Under the pieces are notes generated by a model, which made no database searches, had not been told where the DNA came from, and worked only from the letters and a program-made list of their open reading frames with translations. A DNA stretch of 64,000 bases from Roseibium marinum. GTDB taxonomy: Bacteria > Pseudomonadota > Alphaproteobacteria > Rhizobiales > Stappiaceae. Positions within the stretch are counted from its first letter, which is position 1. Each line of letters starts with the position of its first letter. Below, piece after piece: positions 10,231 to 18,827 of this stretch. Location of the stretch: NCBI RefSeq assembly GCF_002906165.1, contig NZ_PPCN01000003.1, positions 186,001-250,000 of the forward strand, given 5' to 3'. The position numbers and the translations under genes were made by a program.

Positions 10231-11592
10231 ATGTTTGACTGGGCCTACAAGAAACGTCTGAAAGACGATCTGGAGATTTGGGCCGCGAAAGGCTGGGTAA
10301 CCTCCGACGGTGCCGCCGCCATTCTCAGGGATCAGGACCTTGACGACGGCCGCTCGCGCCTGCCCATGGCTCTTGCCGGCATCGGCATGGTGTGCGTCGC
10401 GCTTGCGGTGTTTGCCTTTGTCGCGGCGAATTGGGAAGCGATCCCGAAATCCGTGAAGCTTGCGGGAATTGCCGTTCTCGTCGCGGGCAGCCACTGGCTG
10501 GCGGCCGCGGCAGCCGCGACAGGCCGCAAGGGAATTTCGGACCTGGCAACCGGGTTTGCGACGCTTGTGTTCGTCGGTGGCATGGCGCTGGTCGGCCAGA
10601 TCTTCCATCTGCCGTCCGATTGGGCAGGCGGGGCTTTTCTGGTCGTTATCGGCGGCCTTGCCGCCGCCGGGCTGACCGGCTCGAAAACTTCGCTTGTGGT
10701 GGCTTGCGCCGCGGCCATCACCTGGCAGGTGACCCGGTCGGATATCGGAGCGTCCGACCCGCTTCAGGATCTCATCGGGCTTGTGTTTCTGGTAGCCGTC
10801 GCTGCCCATGCGGTAGTTTACCCCGCCCGCCTGTCGCGCTGGGCGGCAATCAGCCTGCTCTGGGTAACCTATGGCCGCTGGTTCGCCGATACGGCGGACT
10901 TGCTGGGCGGCGGTGACGATGCCGTATCGGCCATGGCGCTGGCCGGCGCGGGCGGCCTTGCCGCCGTCCTGTTGCAGCTCGACCCGGTCGCGGATCTGTT
11001 CGTCAAGTGGTCCAGCGGCAGGCCTTTGCGGCGCCACGGCCACTGGCTGATGACACGTTCGCTGCAGGACGCCGGACTTCTGGTCCTGTGCGCTCTGATC
11101 GTGCTCGCCCTGGTGCTCCAGCCCGAATTCCACGGCAACCACTATGCGCGCGGCTTGCTGGCCATGCCGGGCCTGCTGCCTCTGGGGCTGGCGGTTCTCC
11201 TGTGCGCCACGGGGCTGCTGCTGTCCTTCAAATCCGCGAAATCCATGGCGCTGTTCGCGGTGACCGGGCTCGTTCTCCTGGCGCTTCTGGCGCCGCTCGC
11301 AACGGCCAATATCCCGGTCCGGGCCGCAATGTGCCTGGCGGCGCTGACCGCGCTGTGCGCGCTGGGGACATGGTACAACAACCGTTACTGGATGCTGTGC
11401 GCCTATCTGGGCCTGACGGCGGTTGCGCTCTGGCTGTTGCAGGTCACGATCGGATCGTTGCTGGGCCAGTCGCTGTTCTTCCTGGTCGCCGGTATTGTTC
11501 TGCTCGCCATGGCGCTCTGGCTTGCCAGGATTTTCCGCAAGAAACAGACCGTTGCCGATAGTCCGGCGGATGCGAAGGAGGCAAGCTCATGA
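10231..11592 (+). CDS. DUF2157 domain-containing polytopic membrane protein
   Basis: From the ATG at 10231 the protein has 453 residues, starting MFDWAYKKRLKDDLEIWAAKGWV. The N-terminal amphipathic section (LxxDLxxWxxxGWV) followed by paired membrane spans is the DUF2157 signature. About 12 hydrophobic segments follow and the tail is short and basic (FRKKQTVADSP). Its stop codon overlaps the start of the next gene (ATGA-type, 11589), so the two are translationally coupled. This DUF2157 plus GDYXXLXY pair is recurrent in bacteria; its function is not established. An envelope role is plausible but unproven. Confidence 0.82.
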   Translation: MFDWAYKKRLKDDLEIWAAKGWVTSDGAAAILRDQDLDDGRSRLPMALAGIGMVCVALAVFAFVAANWEAIPKSVKLAGIAVLVAGSHWLAAAAAATGRKGISDLATGFATLVFVGGMALVGQIFHLPSDWAGGAFLVVIGGLAAAGLTGSKTSLVVACAAAITWQVTRSDIGASDPLQDLIGLVFLVAVAAHAVVYPARLSRWAAISLLWVTYGRWFADTADLLGGGDDAVSAMALAGAGGLAAVLLQLDPVADLFVKWSSGRPLRRHGHWLMTRSLQDAGLLVLCALIVLALVLQPEFHGNHYARGLLAMPGLLPLGLAVLLCATGLLLSFKSAKSMALFAVTGLVLLALLAPLATANIPVRAAMCLAALTALCALGTWYNNRYWMLCAYLGLTAVALWLLQVTIGSLLGQSLFFLVAGIVLLAMALWLARIFRKKQTVADSPADAKEASS

Positions 11593-12167
11593 CGCAGTCC
11601 GCGGATGCAATCCCTTCAGCTATGTCTGCCCGCGTTCGCGCACCCTTTCTGATCTGGGGGCTGCTTGCGCTCATTCAGCTTGCCCTGATTTCCATTCCTC
11701 TTGTCGACCGGCTCCAGGTCCAGATGACGGGAGAGGCCGTTCAACTGGAAATCGTTCCTGTCGATCCACGGGACCTCCTGCGCGGCGACTATGTCGTGAT
11801 CAATCTCGCAATCGCCAATGTTTCAAAGGACATACCGGGAAGCGATACTTTGCGATCCGGCGATGTGGTCTTTGTCGGGCTCTCTGCCGAAGGCGGTGGG
11901 CCGGCCGGACCCGTCATCCTTGCAAAGGCGCGGGAAGAGGCGGGACCTCTCGCGATCTCGGGGACAGTCCTCTCCGTGTCCGATGACAGTCTTCGCATCG
12001 ATTACGGCATCGATGCCTTCTTCCTGCCGGAAGGCGAGGGCCGGATTATCGAACGGCTGGACAGGAAGCGCGTGCTTCTGGAGGTCTCCATCGCCGGAGA
12101 CGGGCGATCCCTGCCGCTGGCCCTGCTTGTCGACGGAAAAACCTTCCGCTCGGACAGCATATTTTGA
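11589..12167 (+). CDS. GDYXXLXY domain-containing membrane-anchored protein
   Basis: A 192-residue protein with one N-terminal membrane anchor (FLIWGLLALIQLALISIPLV, about residues 21-40). The periplasmic domain opens with the family hallmark DPRDLLRGDYVVINLAI. The name-giving GDYxxLxY is here GDYVVINLA, so the final tyrosine is replaced. The gene overlaps the DUF2157 gene by four bases, matching the usual genetic partnership of the two families. The role is unknown. Confidence 0.85.
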   Translation: MTQSADAIPSAMSARVRAPFLIWGLLALIQLALISIPLVDRLQVQMTGEAVQLEIVPVDPRDLLRGDYVVINLAIANVSKDIPGSDTLRSGDVVFVGLSAEGGGPAGPVILAKAREEAGPLAISGTVLSVSDDSLRIDYGIDAFFLPEGEGRIIERLDRKRVLLEVSIAGDGRSLPLALLVDGKTFRSDSIF

Positions 12168-12225
12168 CGGATGCCTCGTCTGGCGTTATGAGCGCAGCAC
12201 CTCTTTCCTCCGTCCAGGGTTTGAA

Positions 12226-13269
12226 ATGTCCGATCCAGCGCTCGAAACGCTTTTGCTGCCTTTAGAAACCGAAGCCGTTGAGCTTGCCCCCGGAGCGAAG
12301 GTCCTGTTTCTGCGCGCCCGCGCGGGCCGGGAGCTCGCAGCGCTCCAGGACCAGGAGACCCTGTGCGTGCAAAGTTTCGCGCCGGACCGGGATGCCCTGG
12401 TGAAAGCGGGTTTCCGTGTGGAAGCTGAAACGGACGAGGACGGCTTCGACGCGGTGCTGCTTTTGCCCGGACGCCAACGCCAGGAGGCGCGGGCGCAACT
12501 TGCTAAGGCTGTTTCCAGCGCAAGGGAAGGCGGGCTCGTCATCGCCTGCGCGCCGAATACCGAAGGCGCGAAAACCCTGGAAAGCGATCTGGCCGACCTC
12601 ATGGGCGGATCGGAAAAGCTTTCCAAGAACAAATGCCGCGTTGTCTGGCATCGTGTCGCGGCGGATGCCCTGAACAGGGAGCTGCTGGAAGACTGGCGGG
12701 CGCTCGATGCGCCGCGGCCGGTTCTGGAAGGCAGCTATATCAGCCGTCCCGGCATTTTCGCCTGGGACCGGATCGATCCGGCGTCGAAACTGCTGGCCGG
12801 CCTGTTGCCGGAAACGCTGAAAGGGCGCGGCGCCGATCTGGGTACAGGCTTCGGCTATCTGGCCCGCGCCGTTCTCCAAAAGGCGCCGAAATTGACCACC
12901 CTGGATCTTTATGAAGCCGAAAAGCGCGCGCTCGATCTGGCGGAACAGAACCTTGCCGCCTTCAAGGGCCAAAAGCCGCTGACCGGCATCTGGTCCGACG
13001 TGACCAAAGGCATTGATGGACCCTATGATTTCATCGTCTCCAACCCGCCGTTCCACCAGGCGGGCAGGGCCGAGCGCTCCGATGTAGGCCAGGGTTTCAT
13101 CCGCGCCGCGGCTGCTGGTCTCAGACCCGGCGGCGATTTCTACATGGTCGCCAACCGGCACCTGCCCTACGAGAAGACGCTCGGTGAAGTCTTCGCCACC
13201 GTCATCCAGCTGGCCGACGAAGGCGGCTACAAGGTGATCCGCGCGGTCAAGGCGAAGGGAGGGCGCTGA
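12226..13269 (+). CDS. rsmC: RsmC-type class I methyltransferase (probable 16S rRNA guanine-N2 methyltransferase)
   Basis: A 347-residue protein starting MSDPALETLLLPLE. The N-terminal half (1-170) lacks a SAM motif, as in the degenerate first domain of RsmC. The C-terminal half has GADLGTGFGYLA (motif I) and the N6/N2-guanine signature VSNPPFHQAG (motif IV). RsmC makes m2G1207 in 16S rRNA. The frame continues upstream to 11818 through the preceding gene, so the ATG at 12226, just after that gene, is taken as the start. The stop is immediately followed by the pseudouridine-synthase start, giving a two-gene RNA-modification unit. Confidence 0.85.
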   Translation: MSDPALETLLLPLETEAVELAPGAKVLFLRARAGRELAALQDQETLCVQSFAPDRDALVKAGFRVEAETDEDGFDAVLLLPGRQRQEARAQLAKAVSSAREGGLVIACAPNTEGAKTLESDLADLMGGSEKLSKNKCRVVWHRVAADALNRELLEDWRALDAPRPVLEGSYISRPGIFAWDRIDPASKLLAGLLPETLKGRGADLGTGFGYLARAVLQKAPKLTTLDLYEAEKRALDLAEQNLAAFKGQKPLTGIWSDVTKGIDGPYDFIVSNPPFHQAGRAERSDVGQGFIRAAAAGLRPGGDFYMVANRHLPYEKTLGEVFATVIQLADEGGYKVIRAVKAKGGR

Positions 13270-13270
13270 G

Positions 13271-13975
13271 ATGCGGCTGGTGAAGCTTCTTGCCAATCTC
13301 GGTTACGGCAGCCGCAAGGAAGTCCAGACGGCGATCCGTCACGGCTGGGTGACCGACCGGGACGGCAAAGCACTGAAGGCGGACAGCCCGACCGCGCATG
13401 AGAATATTCTCTTCGACGACGAGCCGCTCGACCCGGCGCAAGGCGTGGTTGTGCTGATGAACAAGCCGCTCGGCTATACCTGCTCCATCAAGGACAAGGG
13501 ACGGCTGGTCTATGATCTTCTGCCGGACCGGTTCCGGATGCGCAAGCCGGTGCTGTCGACCATCGGCCGGCTCGACAAGGAAACCTCCGGCGCGCTGCTT
13601 TTCACCGATGACGGCACGTTCCTGCACAAGGTGATTTCTCCCAAGGCGGAAGTCCCGAAAGTCTATGAGGTGACGCTGGATCGCCCCATGAAAGGCGACG
13701 AAGCCGCGCTGTTTGCCTCGGGCGGGATGATGCTGGAAAGCGAGGTCAAGCCGTTGAAACCGGCGGGGCTCGAGGTTCTGGACGAAACCCATGCCCGCCT
13801 GATCCTGCACGAGGGCCGCTATCATCAGGCCCGGCGCATGTTCGCCGCAACCGGCAATCATGTCACCGCATTGACCCGCAGCCGCATCGGCGCGCTCGGC
13901 CTCGACGGTCTGGAAGAGGGCGGCTGGAAGGCTCTTTCGGAAGATGAGAAAGCGCTGATTTTCGCCGCCGAATGA
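13271..13975 (+). CDS. RsuA/RluB-family pseudouridine synthase
   Basis: A 234-residue enzyme. Residues 1-45 are a short S4-like RNA-binding segment (VKLLANLGYGSRKEVQTAIRHGWV). The catalytic core contains GRLDKETSG, whose aspartate is the conserved pseudouridine-synthase nucleophile, plus KVYEVTL and the late RYHQARRMFAATGNHVTALTR motif. The architecture fits RsuA (16S U516), although RluB/E/F relatives cannot be excluded. It begins one base after the rsmC-like stop, so both modify rRNA from one message. Confidence 0.88.
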   Translation: MRLVKLLANLGYGSRKEVQTAIRHGWVTDRDGKALKADSPTAHENILFDDEPLDPAQGVVVLMNKPLGYTCSIKDKGRLVYDLLPDRFRMRKPVLSTIGRLDKETSGALLFTDDGTFLHKVISPKAEVPKVYEVTLDRPMKGDEAALFASGGMMLESEVKPLKPAGLEVLDETHARLILHEGRYHQARRMFAATGNHVTALTRSRIGALGLDGLEEGGWKALSEDEKALIFAAE

Positions 13976-14215
13976 GCTTTTTTAAATTTCCCTGAATTCA
14001 ACTCCGCGCCGCCCCGGCCTTGAGCCGGGGCCTCGGAACAGGTCCCGCTCAAGGCCGGGACGGTCAGGAGTTTGCTGTATTGGGCATTCTTCCTGGCGAA
14101 GGGTTACTGTTGACGCCGTGCGTCTCTACCCCGCCTTTTGCGGCTGAGTATGTGGATGCGGCTGACGAATTCGCCGCGGTCCACATATCGGCTGCGCGGT
14201 TGGCGAAAATCGACC
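13976..14215. other. Intergenic spacer with CCGGCC-type repeat fragment
   Basis: No gene is seen. The stretch 14010-14065 contains CCCCGGCCTTGAGCCGGGGCC followed by an inverted partner CCCGCTCAAGGCCGGGACGG, a further member of the dispersed intergenic repeats. It lies between the convergent pseudouridine synthase and HdeD genes and could fold into a hairpin. Confidence 0.55.
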
Positions 14216-14779
14216 TCAGGCTTTTGCCGCCCGCGCCGCCAGGGCGATCGCGATATAGCTCCAGCCGTTGACGAGCACGGAGATCCCGGCGATCAGGCCC
14301 AGCGCCCAGGCGGCGGAGCCCGGCAGGTCGAGCCAGATCATGACACCGGCGGCCAGCGAGACGATCCCGGCGATCAGCACCCAGACCCAGCCTTCATGGG
14401 GCTTCAGCTTGAAGGCGAACAGGATCTGGCTGACACCCTGGGCAATGAAGATCGCCGCGATGACAAGGGTCAGCGCGAAGGTGCCTGCCAGCGGGTTCAT
14501 GTAGATCACGATACCGCCGATCACCGCGATGATGCCGGTAATCAGGTTCCAGATGAAACTGGAAGTGCCCTTGGTCTTGAAGGCATTGTAGATCTGCACC
14601 AGCCCGCCGACGAACAGGACGACGGCGATCAGGATCGTCACGGCGATGGATGTCGCGAGCGGCGCCGCGATCAGGATGAGGCCACCAATGACGAGCGCGA
14701 TCCCGAGCACCAGAAACCAGCCCCAGTTCTCCTGGATCTTCGCCCTCATATCTTCAATTGCCTGTACCGCATCTGACAT
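14216..14779 (-). CDS. HdeD family (DUF308) acid-resistance-type membrane protein
   Basis: A 187-residue protein, MSDAVQAIEDMRAKIQENWGWFLVLGIALVIGG, with six predicted membrane spans arranged as three pairs, the DUF308/HdeD layout. E. coli HdeD is linked to acid resistance at high cell density; the mechanism is unclear. The ATG at 14779 is preceded by GAGGAGATCGAT, a good ribosome-binding site; the frame is open further to 14908 but into the regulatory region. It is divergent from marR across 137 bp. Confidence 0.88.
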   Translation of the reverse strand: MSDAVQAIEDMRAKIQENWGWFLVLGIALVIGGLILIAAPLATSIAVTILIAVVLFVGGLVQIYNAFKTKGTSSFIWNLITGIIAVIGGIVIYMNPLAGTFALTLVIAAIFIAQGVSQILFAFKLKPHEGWVWVLIAGIVSLAAGVMIWLDLPGSAAWALGLIAGISVLVNGWSYIAIALAARAAKA

Positions 14780-14882
14780 ATCGATCTCCTCATTTCGGTT
14801 GTTTTGCGCAAATGTAACCGAATCGGGGACGACGCTAAATGGACTTGGCAGTTCCTGCAAGGTTCGCTTTCGAAACAGCGGG

Positions 14883-14909
14883 TTGACATATGGTGTGTAT
14901 ATGCACACA
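14883..14909. promoter_or_regulatory. Promoter element and inverted repeat ahead of marR
   Basis: TTGACA at 14883-14888 matches a sigma70 -35 box. Just downstream, TGTGT (14894-14898) and ACACA (14905-14909) form an inverted repeat with a 6-base AT-rich centre, a common shape for MarR-family operators. It sits 8 bases before the marR ATG, which suggests autoregulation and possible control of hdeD. The regulator assignment is inference. Confidence 0.5.
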
Positions 14910-14916
14910 AGAGATC

Positions 14917-15336
14917 ATGGAAAAAGACGACCTGTCGCTCTGTGTGCTGGACAATGCCCGCAAGGCCGCCCGCGCGGTCAGCCGTCACTATGACCGGCTG
15001 GCGCGCAGGAGCGGCATAACGGCGGCGCAGTTTTCGGTTCTCTCGGCGATTGCGCGAACGGACCGCAGGACCACCGGTGAACTGGCGGACCGGCTCTCGA
15101 TGGAGCGGACCACGCTGGTGCGCAATGTCGCGCTTCTGGAGAGGAAAGGCCTCGTGAGGTCGTCGGTCTCCGGGGAGGCCAGAGGCAAGTGCCACCGGTT
15201 GACGGAGCGCGGCGCGGCATTGCTGGAAGAAGCCATGCCGCTTTGGAGACAGGCGCAAAACGATGTGAGGGAACATCTTGGCAGTGAGGAATTCATCAAG
15301 ACGATCAATGCCTTGAAAAGACTTTCACAAATCTGA
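14917..15336 (+). CDS. MarR family transcriptional regulator
   Basis: A 139-residue protein from the ATG at 14917. The winged helix-turn-helix spans about residues 30-100: SGITAAQFSVLSAIARTDRRTTGELADRLSMERTTLVRNVALLERKGLV, then the wing SGEARGKCHRLTERG. Flanking helices would form the dimer interface. The ATG at 14890 is in frame but lies inside the probable operator, so 14917 is preferred. It is divergent from the HdeD gene. The ligand is unknown. The closely spaced downstream fabF could belong to its regulon, but nothing proves this. Confidence 0.85.
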   Translation: MEKDDLSLCVLDNARKAARAVSRHYDRLARRSGITAAQFSVLSAIARTDRRTTGELADRLSMERTTLVRNVALLERKGLVRSSVSGEARGKCHRLTERGAALLEEAMPLWRQAQNDVREHLGSEEFIKTINALKRLSQI

Positions 15337-15348
15337 TTGAGGGTTTTC

Positions 15349-15408
15349 ATGCATTGGCTGAGCACCCTGGCAATTCGCCTGAAGAAACATTATCTGCCGG
15401 ACGAGTGA
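15349..15408 (+). CDS. Possible 19-residue small protein
   Basis: A short frame encodes MHWLSTLAIRLKKHYLPDE and ends 30 bp before the FabF start. It is preceded by GAGGG five bases before the ATG, a good ribosome-binding site. It sits between marR and fabF in the same direction, so it could be a small protein or a leader peptide. The sequence is amphipathic with a basic centre. No family is recognised, and such a short frame may be chance. Confidence 0.3.
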   Translation: MHWLSTLAIRLKKHYLPDE

Positions 15409-15438
15409 GGGCCGGACGCTAACTTGATGAGGTTGAAA

Positions 15439-16701
15439 ATGCGGCGTGTAGTAGTGACGGGAATGGGGATCGTTTCACCGGTCGGGACCGGTGTGGACGC
15501 CTTCTGGCACAGGGTCACCGAGGGGGCCAACGGCATTCGTGCGATCACCCGTTTCGACGCCGGTGAGCTCGCCTGCCGGATCGCGGGCGAAGTGCCGTCC
15601 AGGGCGGAAGACGAACACGGCTTCGATGTCGACGCGGTGATGGACCCGCGCGAACAGCGCCGCTCCGACCGTTTCATTCACCTCGCCATGGGCGCGGCGC
15701 AGGAAGCGCTGGAAAACGCCGGCTGGGCCCCGAAAACCGACCGGGAAAAGGAACGCACGGGCACCATCATCGGAACCGGTGTCGGTGGATTTCCGGCCAT
15801 GACCGCCGGAACGCGCCTTGTGGACGAAAAGGGCCCGCGCCGGGCCTCACCGTTCCTCGTGCCGTCTTTTCTCGCCAATCTGGCAGCCGGCCAGGTCTCT
15901 ATCCGTCACGGCCTCAAGGGCCCGCTCGGCGCGCCGGTGACCGCCTGCGCCGCCAGCCTGCAGGCCCTTGGCGACGCCGCCCGGATCATCCGCGCGGGCG
16001 AAGCCGAAGTCATGGTGGCCGGCGGGGCGGAAGCCTGCATCGACAAGGTTTCCTATGCAGGGTTCTGCGCCGCCAAGGCGATGTCCTCCAAACGCAATGA
16101 CGATCCGGCCCATGCCTCGCGGCCCTTCGATCAGGACCGCGACGGCTTCATCATGGGCGAGGGCGCCGGAATTCTCGTTCTGGAAGAACTCGAACACGCC
16201 AGGGCCCGCGGCGCGACCATTCTGGCGGAGCTGGCCGGCTACGGCACCAGCGCCGACGCCTATCACGTCACCGCCTCGCCTGCGGACGGGGAGGGCGGCC
16301 TGCGTGCCATACGCCAGGCACTCGCGACATCCGGCCTCTCTCCGGCCGATATCGGCTATGTCAACGCCCATTCCACCTCGACACCGGTGGGGGACGCCGC
16401 CGAAATCGCGGCCCTGACGACGGTGTTCGCGGAGCGCGGCAAGGATCTGGCCGTTTCCTCGTCCAAATCCATGTTCGGCCATCTGCTCGGCGCCGCCGGC
16501 GCGGTCGAGGCGATTGCCTGCGTCAAGGCGCTGACAAGCGGCCTGCTGCCGCCCTCGCGCAACCTGGAGAACCCGGACGAGGCAATGGCGCGCTTCGAGA
16601 TGATCCTCGGCAAGGCCATCGCCCGCGATGTCTCCCACGTCCTCACCAACGGCTTCGGCTTCGGCGGCGTCAACGCCAGCGCGGTGTTCTCGAAGATCTA
16701 A
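15439..16701 (+). CDS. fabF: Beta-ketoacyl-ACP synthase II
   Basis: A 420-residue condensing enzyme of fatty-acid elongation, extending acyl-ACP with malonyl-ACP. The Cys-His-His triad is present: Cys170 in TACAAS, the histidine in NAHSTSTP, and the histidine in MFGHLLGAAGA. The GFGFGGVNAS C-terminal motif is also present. The ATG at 15439 has GAGG (15429-15432) six bases upstream, so it is preferred over the in-frame ATG at 15427. It lies alone, not beside acpP or fabD/G, so it may be a secondary FabF copy; that cannot be settled from one window. Confidence 0.92.
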   Translation: MRRVVVTGMGIVSPVGTGVDAFWHRVTEGANGIRAITRFDAGELACRIAGEVPSRAEDEHGFDVDAVMDPREQRRSDRFIHLAMGAAQEALENAGWAPKTDREKERTGTIIGTGVGGFPAMTAGTRLVDEKGPRRASPFLVPSFLANLAAGQVSIRHGLKGPLGAPVTACAASLQALGDAARIIRAGEAEVMVAGGAEACIDKVSYAGFCAAKAMSSKRNDDPAHASRPFDQDRDGFIMGEGAGILVLEELEHARARGATILAELAGYGTSADAYHVTASPADGEGGLRAIRQALATSGLSPADIGYVNAHSTSTPVGDAAEIAALTTVFAERGKDLAVSSSKSMFGHLLGAAGAVEAIACVKALTSGLLPPSRNLENPDEAMARFEMILGKAIARDVSHVLTNGFGFGGVNASAVFSKI

Positions 16702-16822
16702 CGGGGCTGATCTCGTCATCCCTTGTGTCCGGAACAGCCTTGTCGGAATGCTGTTAGGGGCAGAAAAGCAAAGAAAATCTGCCCTTCTCGGCGTTTGATG
16801 TTTAAGGCAGAACCTCGTCTTC

Positions 16823-16980
16823 CACCCCTCTCCCCCCTTGAGGGGGAGATGTCAGCTTTGCTGACAGAGGGGGGTGACGCGGCGCTGCGAATTTCGGAAA
16901 TGCCGAACTGTTCCGAGACATTTGTACCCCCCTCTGTCTCCTGACGGAGACATCTCCCCCTCAAGGGGGGAGAGGGGGTG
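16823..16980. repeat. Inverted pair of about 53-bp CT-rich repeats with internal hairpins
   Basis: The left arm (16823-16875) and the right arm (16926-16980) are reverse complements with a short divergent centre. Each arm carries its own small hairpin at that centre (GTCAGC...GCTGAC on the left, GTCTCC...GGAGAC on the right). They flank 50 bp. The pattern CACCCCTCTCCCCCCTTGAG is typical of dispersed repeats in Hyphomicrobiales spacers. No gene is seen in the whole 16702-17137 gap. Confidence 0.7.
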
Positions 16981-17100
16981 CAAGCCGCAGGTTTTCAAAC
17001 AACAACAATATCCAAACCGGACATCAGTGCGACAAGCCTGTAGCGACGCGGCAGGCGGCTGCGTTTCACATCAAAAACAAATCTTGGCAACATGGCGATT

Positions 17101-17130
17101 CCCGTATATGAGATAATTCTCTGATATGGG
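17101..17130. promoter_or_regulatory. 30-bp dyad over the start region of the XRE-cupin gene
   Basis: CCCGTATATGAGA (17101-17113) mirrors TCTCTGATATGGG (17118-17130): 11 of 15 position pairs match. It covers a candidate ATG at 17126 and lies just before the ATG at 17138. Such a site would let the XRE protein repress its own operon; this is inference from position and symmetry. Confidence 0.55.
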
Positions 17131-17137
17131 AAATTAT

Positions 17138-17695
17138 ATGGCGAACCTGGAACAGGATCTTGCCCGCCGGCTGACGGAGCTGCGCCGGGTGCGGGGCTGG
17201 CCGCTGGAAGAGCTGGCGGAGAAAACCGGCATCAGCCGGGCAACGCTGTCGCGGATCGAACGCGGCGACACCAGTCCGACGGCAAACGTGCTCGGCAGGC
17301 TCGCCGGCGCCTTCGGCCTGTCCATGGCCGAGCTCTTCGGCGCGGCGTCCGGATCGGCCGAACGTCACATTCCCAAAGCGTCGCAACCTGTCTGGAAAGA
17401 TCCGGAGAGCGGATTTCAGCGCCGGGCGCTGACGCCGGCCGCCAGCGGTTACAGGGGCTCGGTCATCGAGGGCTGTCTGCCGGTGGGCGCGACGGTCGCC
17501 TATGCCGCGCCGCCCATTCCAGATCTTGAACACCACCTCGTGCTTCTTGAAGGCAGTCTGCGCTTCACCCTCGGCCCGGATATCTATGACCTTGCCGCCG
17601 GCGACGCACTCCGCTTTCGCCTCAATGCCCCCAACAGCTATCACGCCTCCGGCGATGCGCCGGCGCGCTATATCCTGACGGTGATTACCCCATGA
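17138..17695 (+). CDS. XRE family regulator with C-terminal cupin
   Basis: A 185-residue protein. Residues 5-60 form an HTH_3 domain (RRLTELRRVRGWPLEELAEKTGISRATLSRIERGDTSPTA), and residues 110-185 form a cupin barrel (LEHHLVLLEGSLRFTLG...YDLAAGDALRFRLNAPNSYHA). HTH-cupin proteins repress or activate small metabolic operons after binding an effector in the cupin. The stop overlaps the start of the GNAT gene (ATGA), so they form one operon. A 30-bp dyad at the start points to autoregulation. Confidence 0.9.
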   Translation: MANLEQDLARRLTELRRVRGWPLEELAEKTGISRATLSRIERGDTSPTANVLGRLAGAFGLSMAELFGAASGSAERHIPKASQPVWKDPESGFQRRALTPAASGYRGSVIEGCLPVGATVAYAAPPIPDLEHHLVLLEGSLRFTLGPDIYDLAAGDALRFRLNAPNSYHASGDAPARYILTVITP

Positions 17696-18288
17696 AACCT
17701 TCCGCGCCCGCGACCCAGGCCGAATTCCGTCCCGATCCTCCCGTCTGCCTGCTGACTCCCGAAGAGGCCCGCGCCGCGCTGCCGCAGCTCGGAAGCCTCC
17801 TGAGGGTCTGTGTGGAGGACGGGGCGGGCATCGGCTTCATCCTTCCCTTGCCGCAGGAAAAGGCCGTGGCCTTCTGGCAAAGCCGCCTGCCGCTTCTGGA
17901 AAGCGGCGAGGCTTTTCTGATGGCCGCGAAGGAAGGGGAGGAGATCGCCGGTGTCGTCATGCTGATGCTGGCCGGTCAGGACAACGGCCGCCACCGGGCG
18001 GAAGTCGCCAAGCTGATGGTCCATCCCCGCCACCGCAGAAAAGGCCTCGCCCGCAACCTCATGACCGCGATTGACACCCTTGCCCGCGCGCAGGGGCGCT
18101 GGCTGCTGGTGCTCGACACGGTCACCGGCGACCGGGCGGAAAAGCTTTACCCCGCTTGCGGCTACCACAAGGTCGGCGTCATCCCCGACTACGCCTTCAA
18201 CAGCCACGGTCATCTCGACGCGACAACTGTATTCTACAAGGACCTGCGCGGAGAAATCCCCGATACCTCCATGCCGTCCCGGACTTGA
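17692..18288 (+). CDS. GNAT family N-acetyltransferase
   Basis: A 198-residue acetyl-CoA-dependent transferase. The acetyl-CoA-binding motif A is KLMVHPRHRRKGLARNLM (about residues 106-123), with preceding strand GVVMLMLAGQ and C-terminal AEKLYPACGYHKVGVIPDYAF. It overlaps the XRE-cupin gene by four bases, a frequent pairing. The last codons (MPSRT) and the stop lie inside a dispersed CCCGGA palindrome, so the original C-terminus may have been replaced by repeat insertion. The substrate is unknown. Confidence 0.85.
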   Translation: MKPSAPATQAEFRPDPPVCLLTPEEARAALPQLGSLLRVCVEDGAGIGFILPLPQEKAVAFWQSRLPLLESGEAFLMAAKEGEEIAGVVMLMLAGQDNGRHRAEVAKLMVHPRHRRKGLARNLMTAIDTLARAQGRWLLVLDTVTGDRAEKLYPACGYHKVGVIPDYAFNSHGHLDATTVFYKDLRGEIPDTSMPSRT

Positions 18289-18827
18289 TCCGGGACCTTT
18301 TCCCGAGATTCCATCTCCAAAGGCCCCGGTTCAAGACCGGGGCGGCGCCGTATCTGTAGCGGGCGGACGCCGGCCGCATGACGGACGGGCGGGTTTCTCC
18401 GCATATGACTAAGCCATACCCCCGCCGTCGTCATCCCGGTCAAGCACAGCGCGAGCCGGGACCGGTGAGCTACGTGCCCTTGCCGTAGCGGCACTATTCT
18501 ATCGATGGACCCGGGCTCACCGGTCCCGGATCTTCGCTACGCTGCGTCCGGGACGACGCGCTGGTGGGGCGTCGGCAAACTGCTACCTCGGTTGGAAACC
18601 GCCAAACCCGGTTTCGTCATTCCGGACCAGTGAGACGTAAGTCGAGCGCCGATCCGGAATCCAGACATATTCTGCGCCGCAGGCGCACGTTACATCTGAC
18701 CAGGTCACGATTTGGCGGGTAGTGCTCGCATGCGTCCTCGCTGGCCACTGGATTCCGGATCACGCTTCGCGTCACGCTGCCCGGAATGACTTGAGAGGTT
18801 GTCGGCAGTGTGGAGTTTCTTTGGAAC
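18276..18827. repeat. Cluster of dispersed GTCATCCCGG-type repeats
   Basis: This gene-free stretch has three palindromic units. GTCCCGGA/TCCGGGAC lies at 18276-18296. A longer unit at about 18430-18560 runs from CGTCATCCCGGTCAAGC to CCGGTCCCGGATC...GGGACGACG. A third at about 18612-18790 runs from TCGTCATTCCGGACCAG to GGATTCCGGATCACGC...CCGGAATGAC. Each has arms that could pair around a variable centre. The first reaches into the end of the GNAT gene. Confidence 0.65.
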
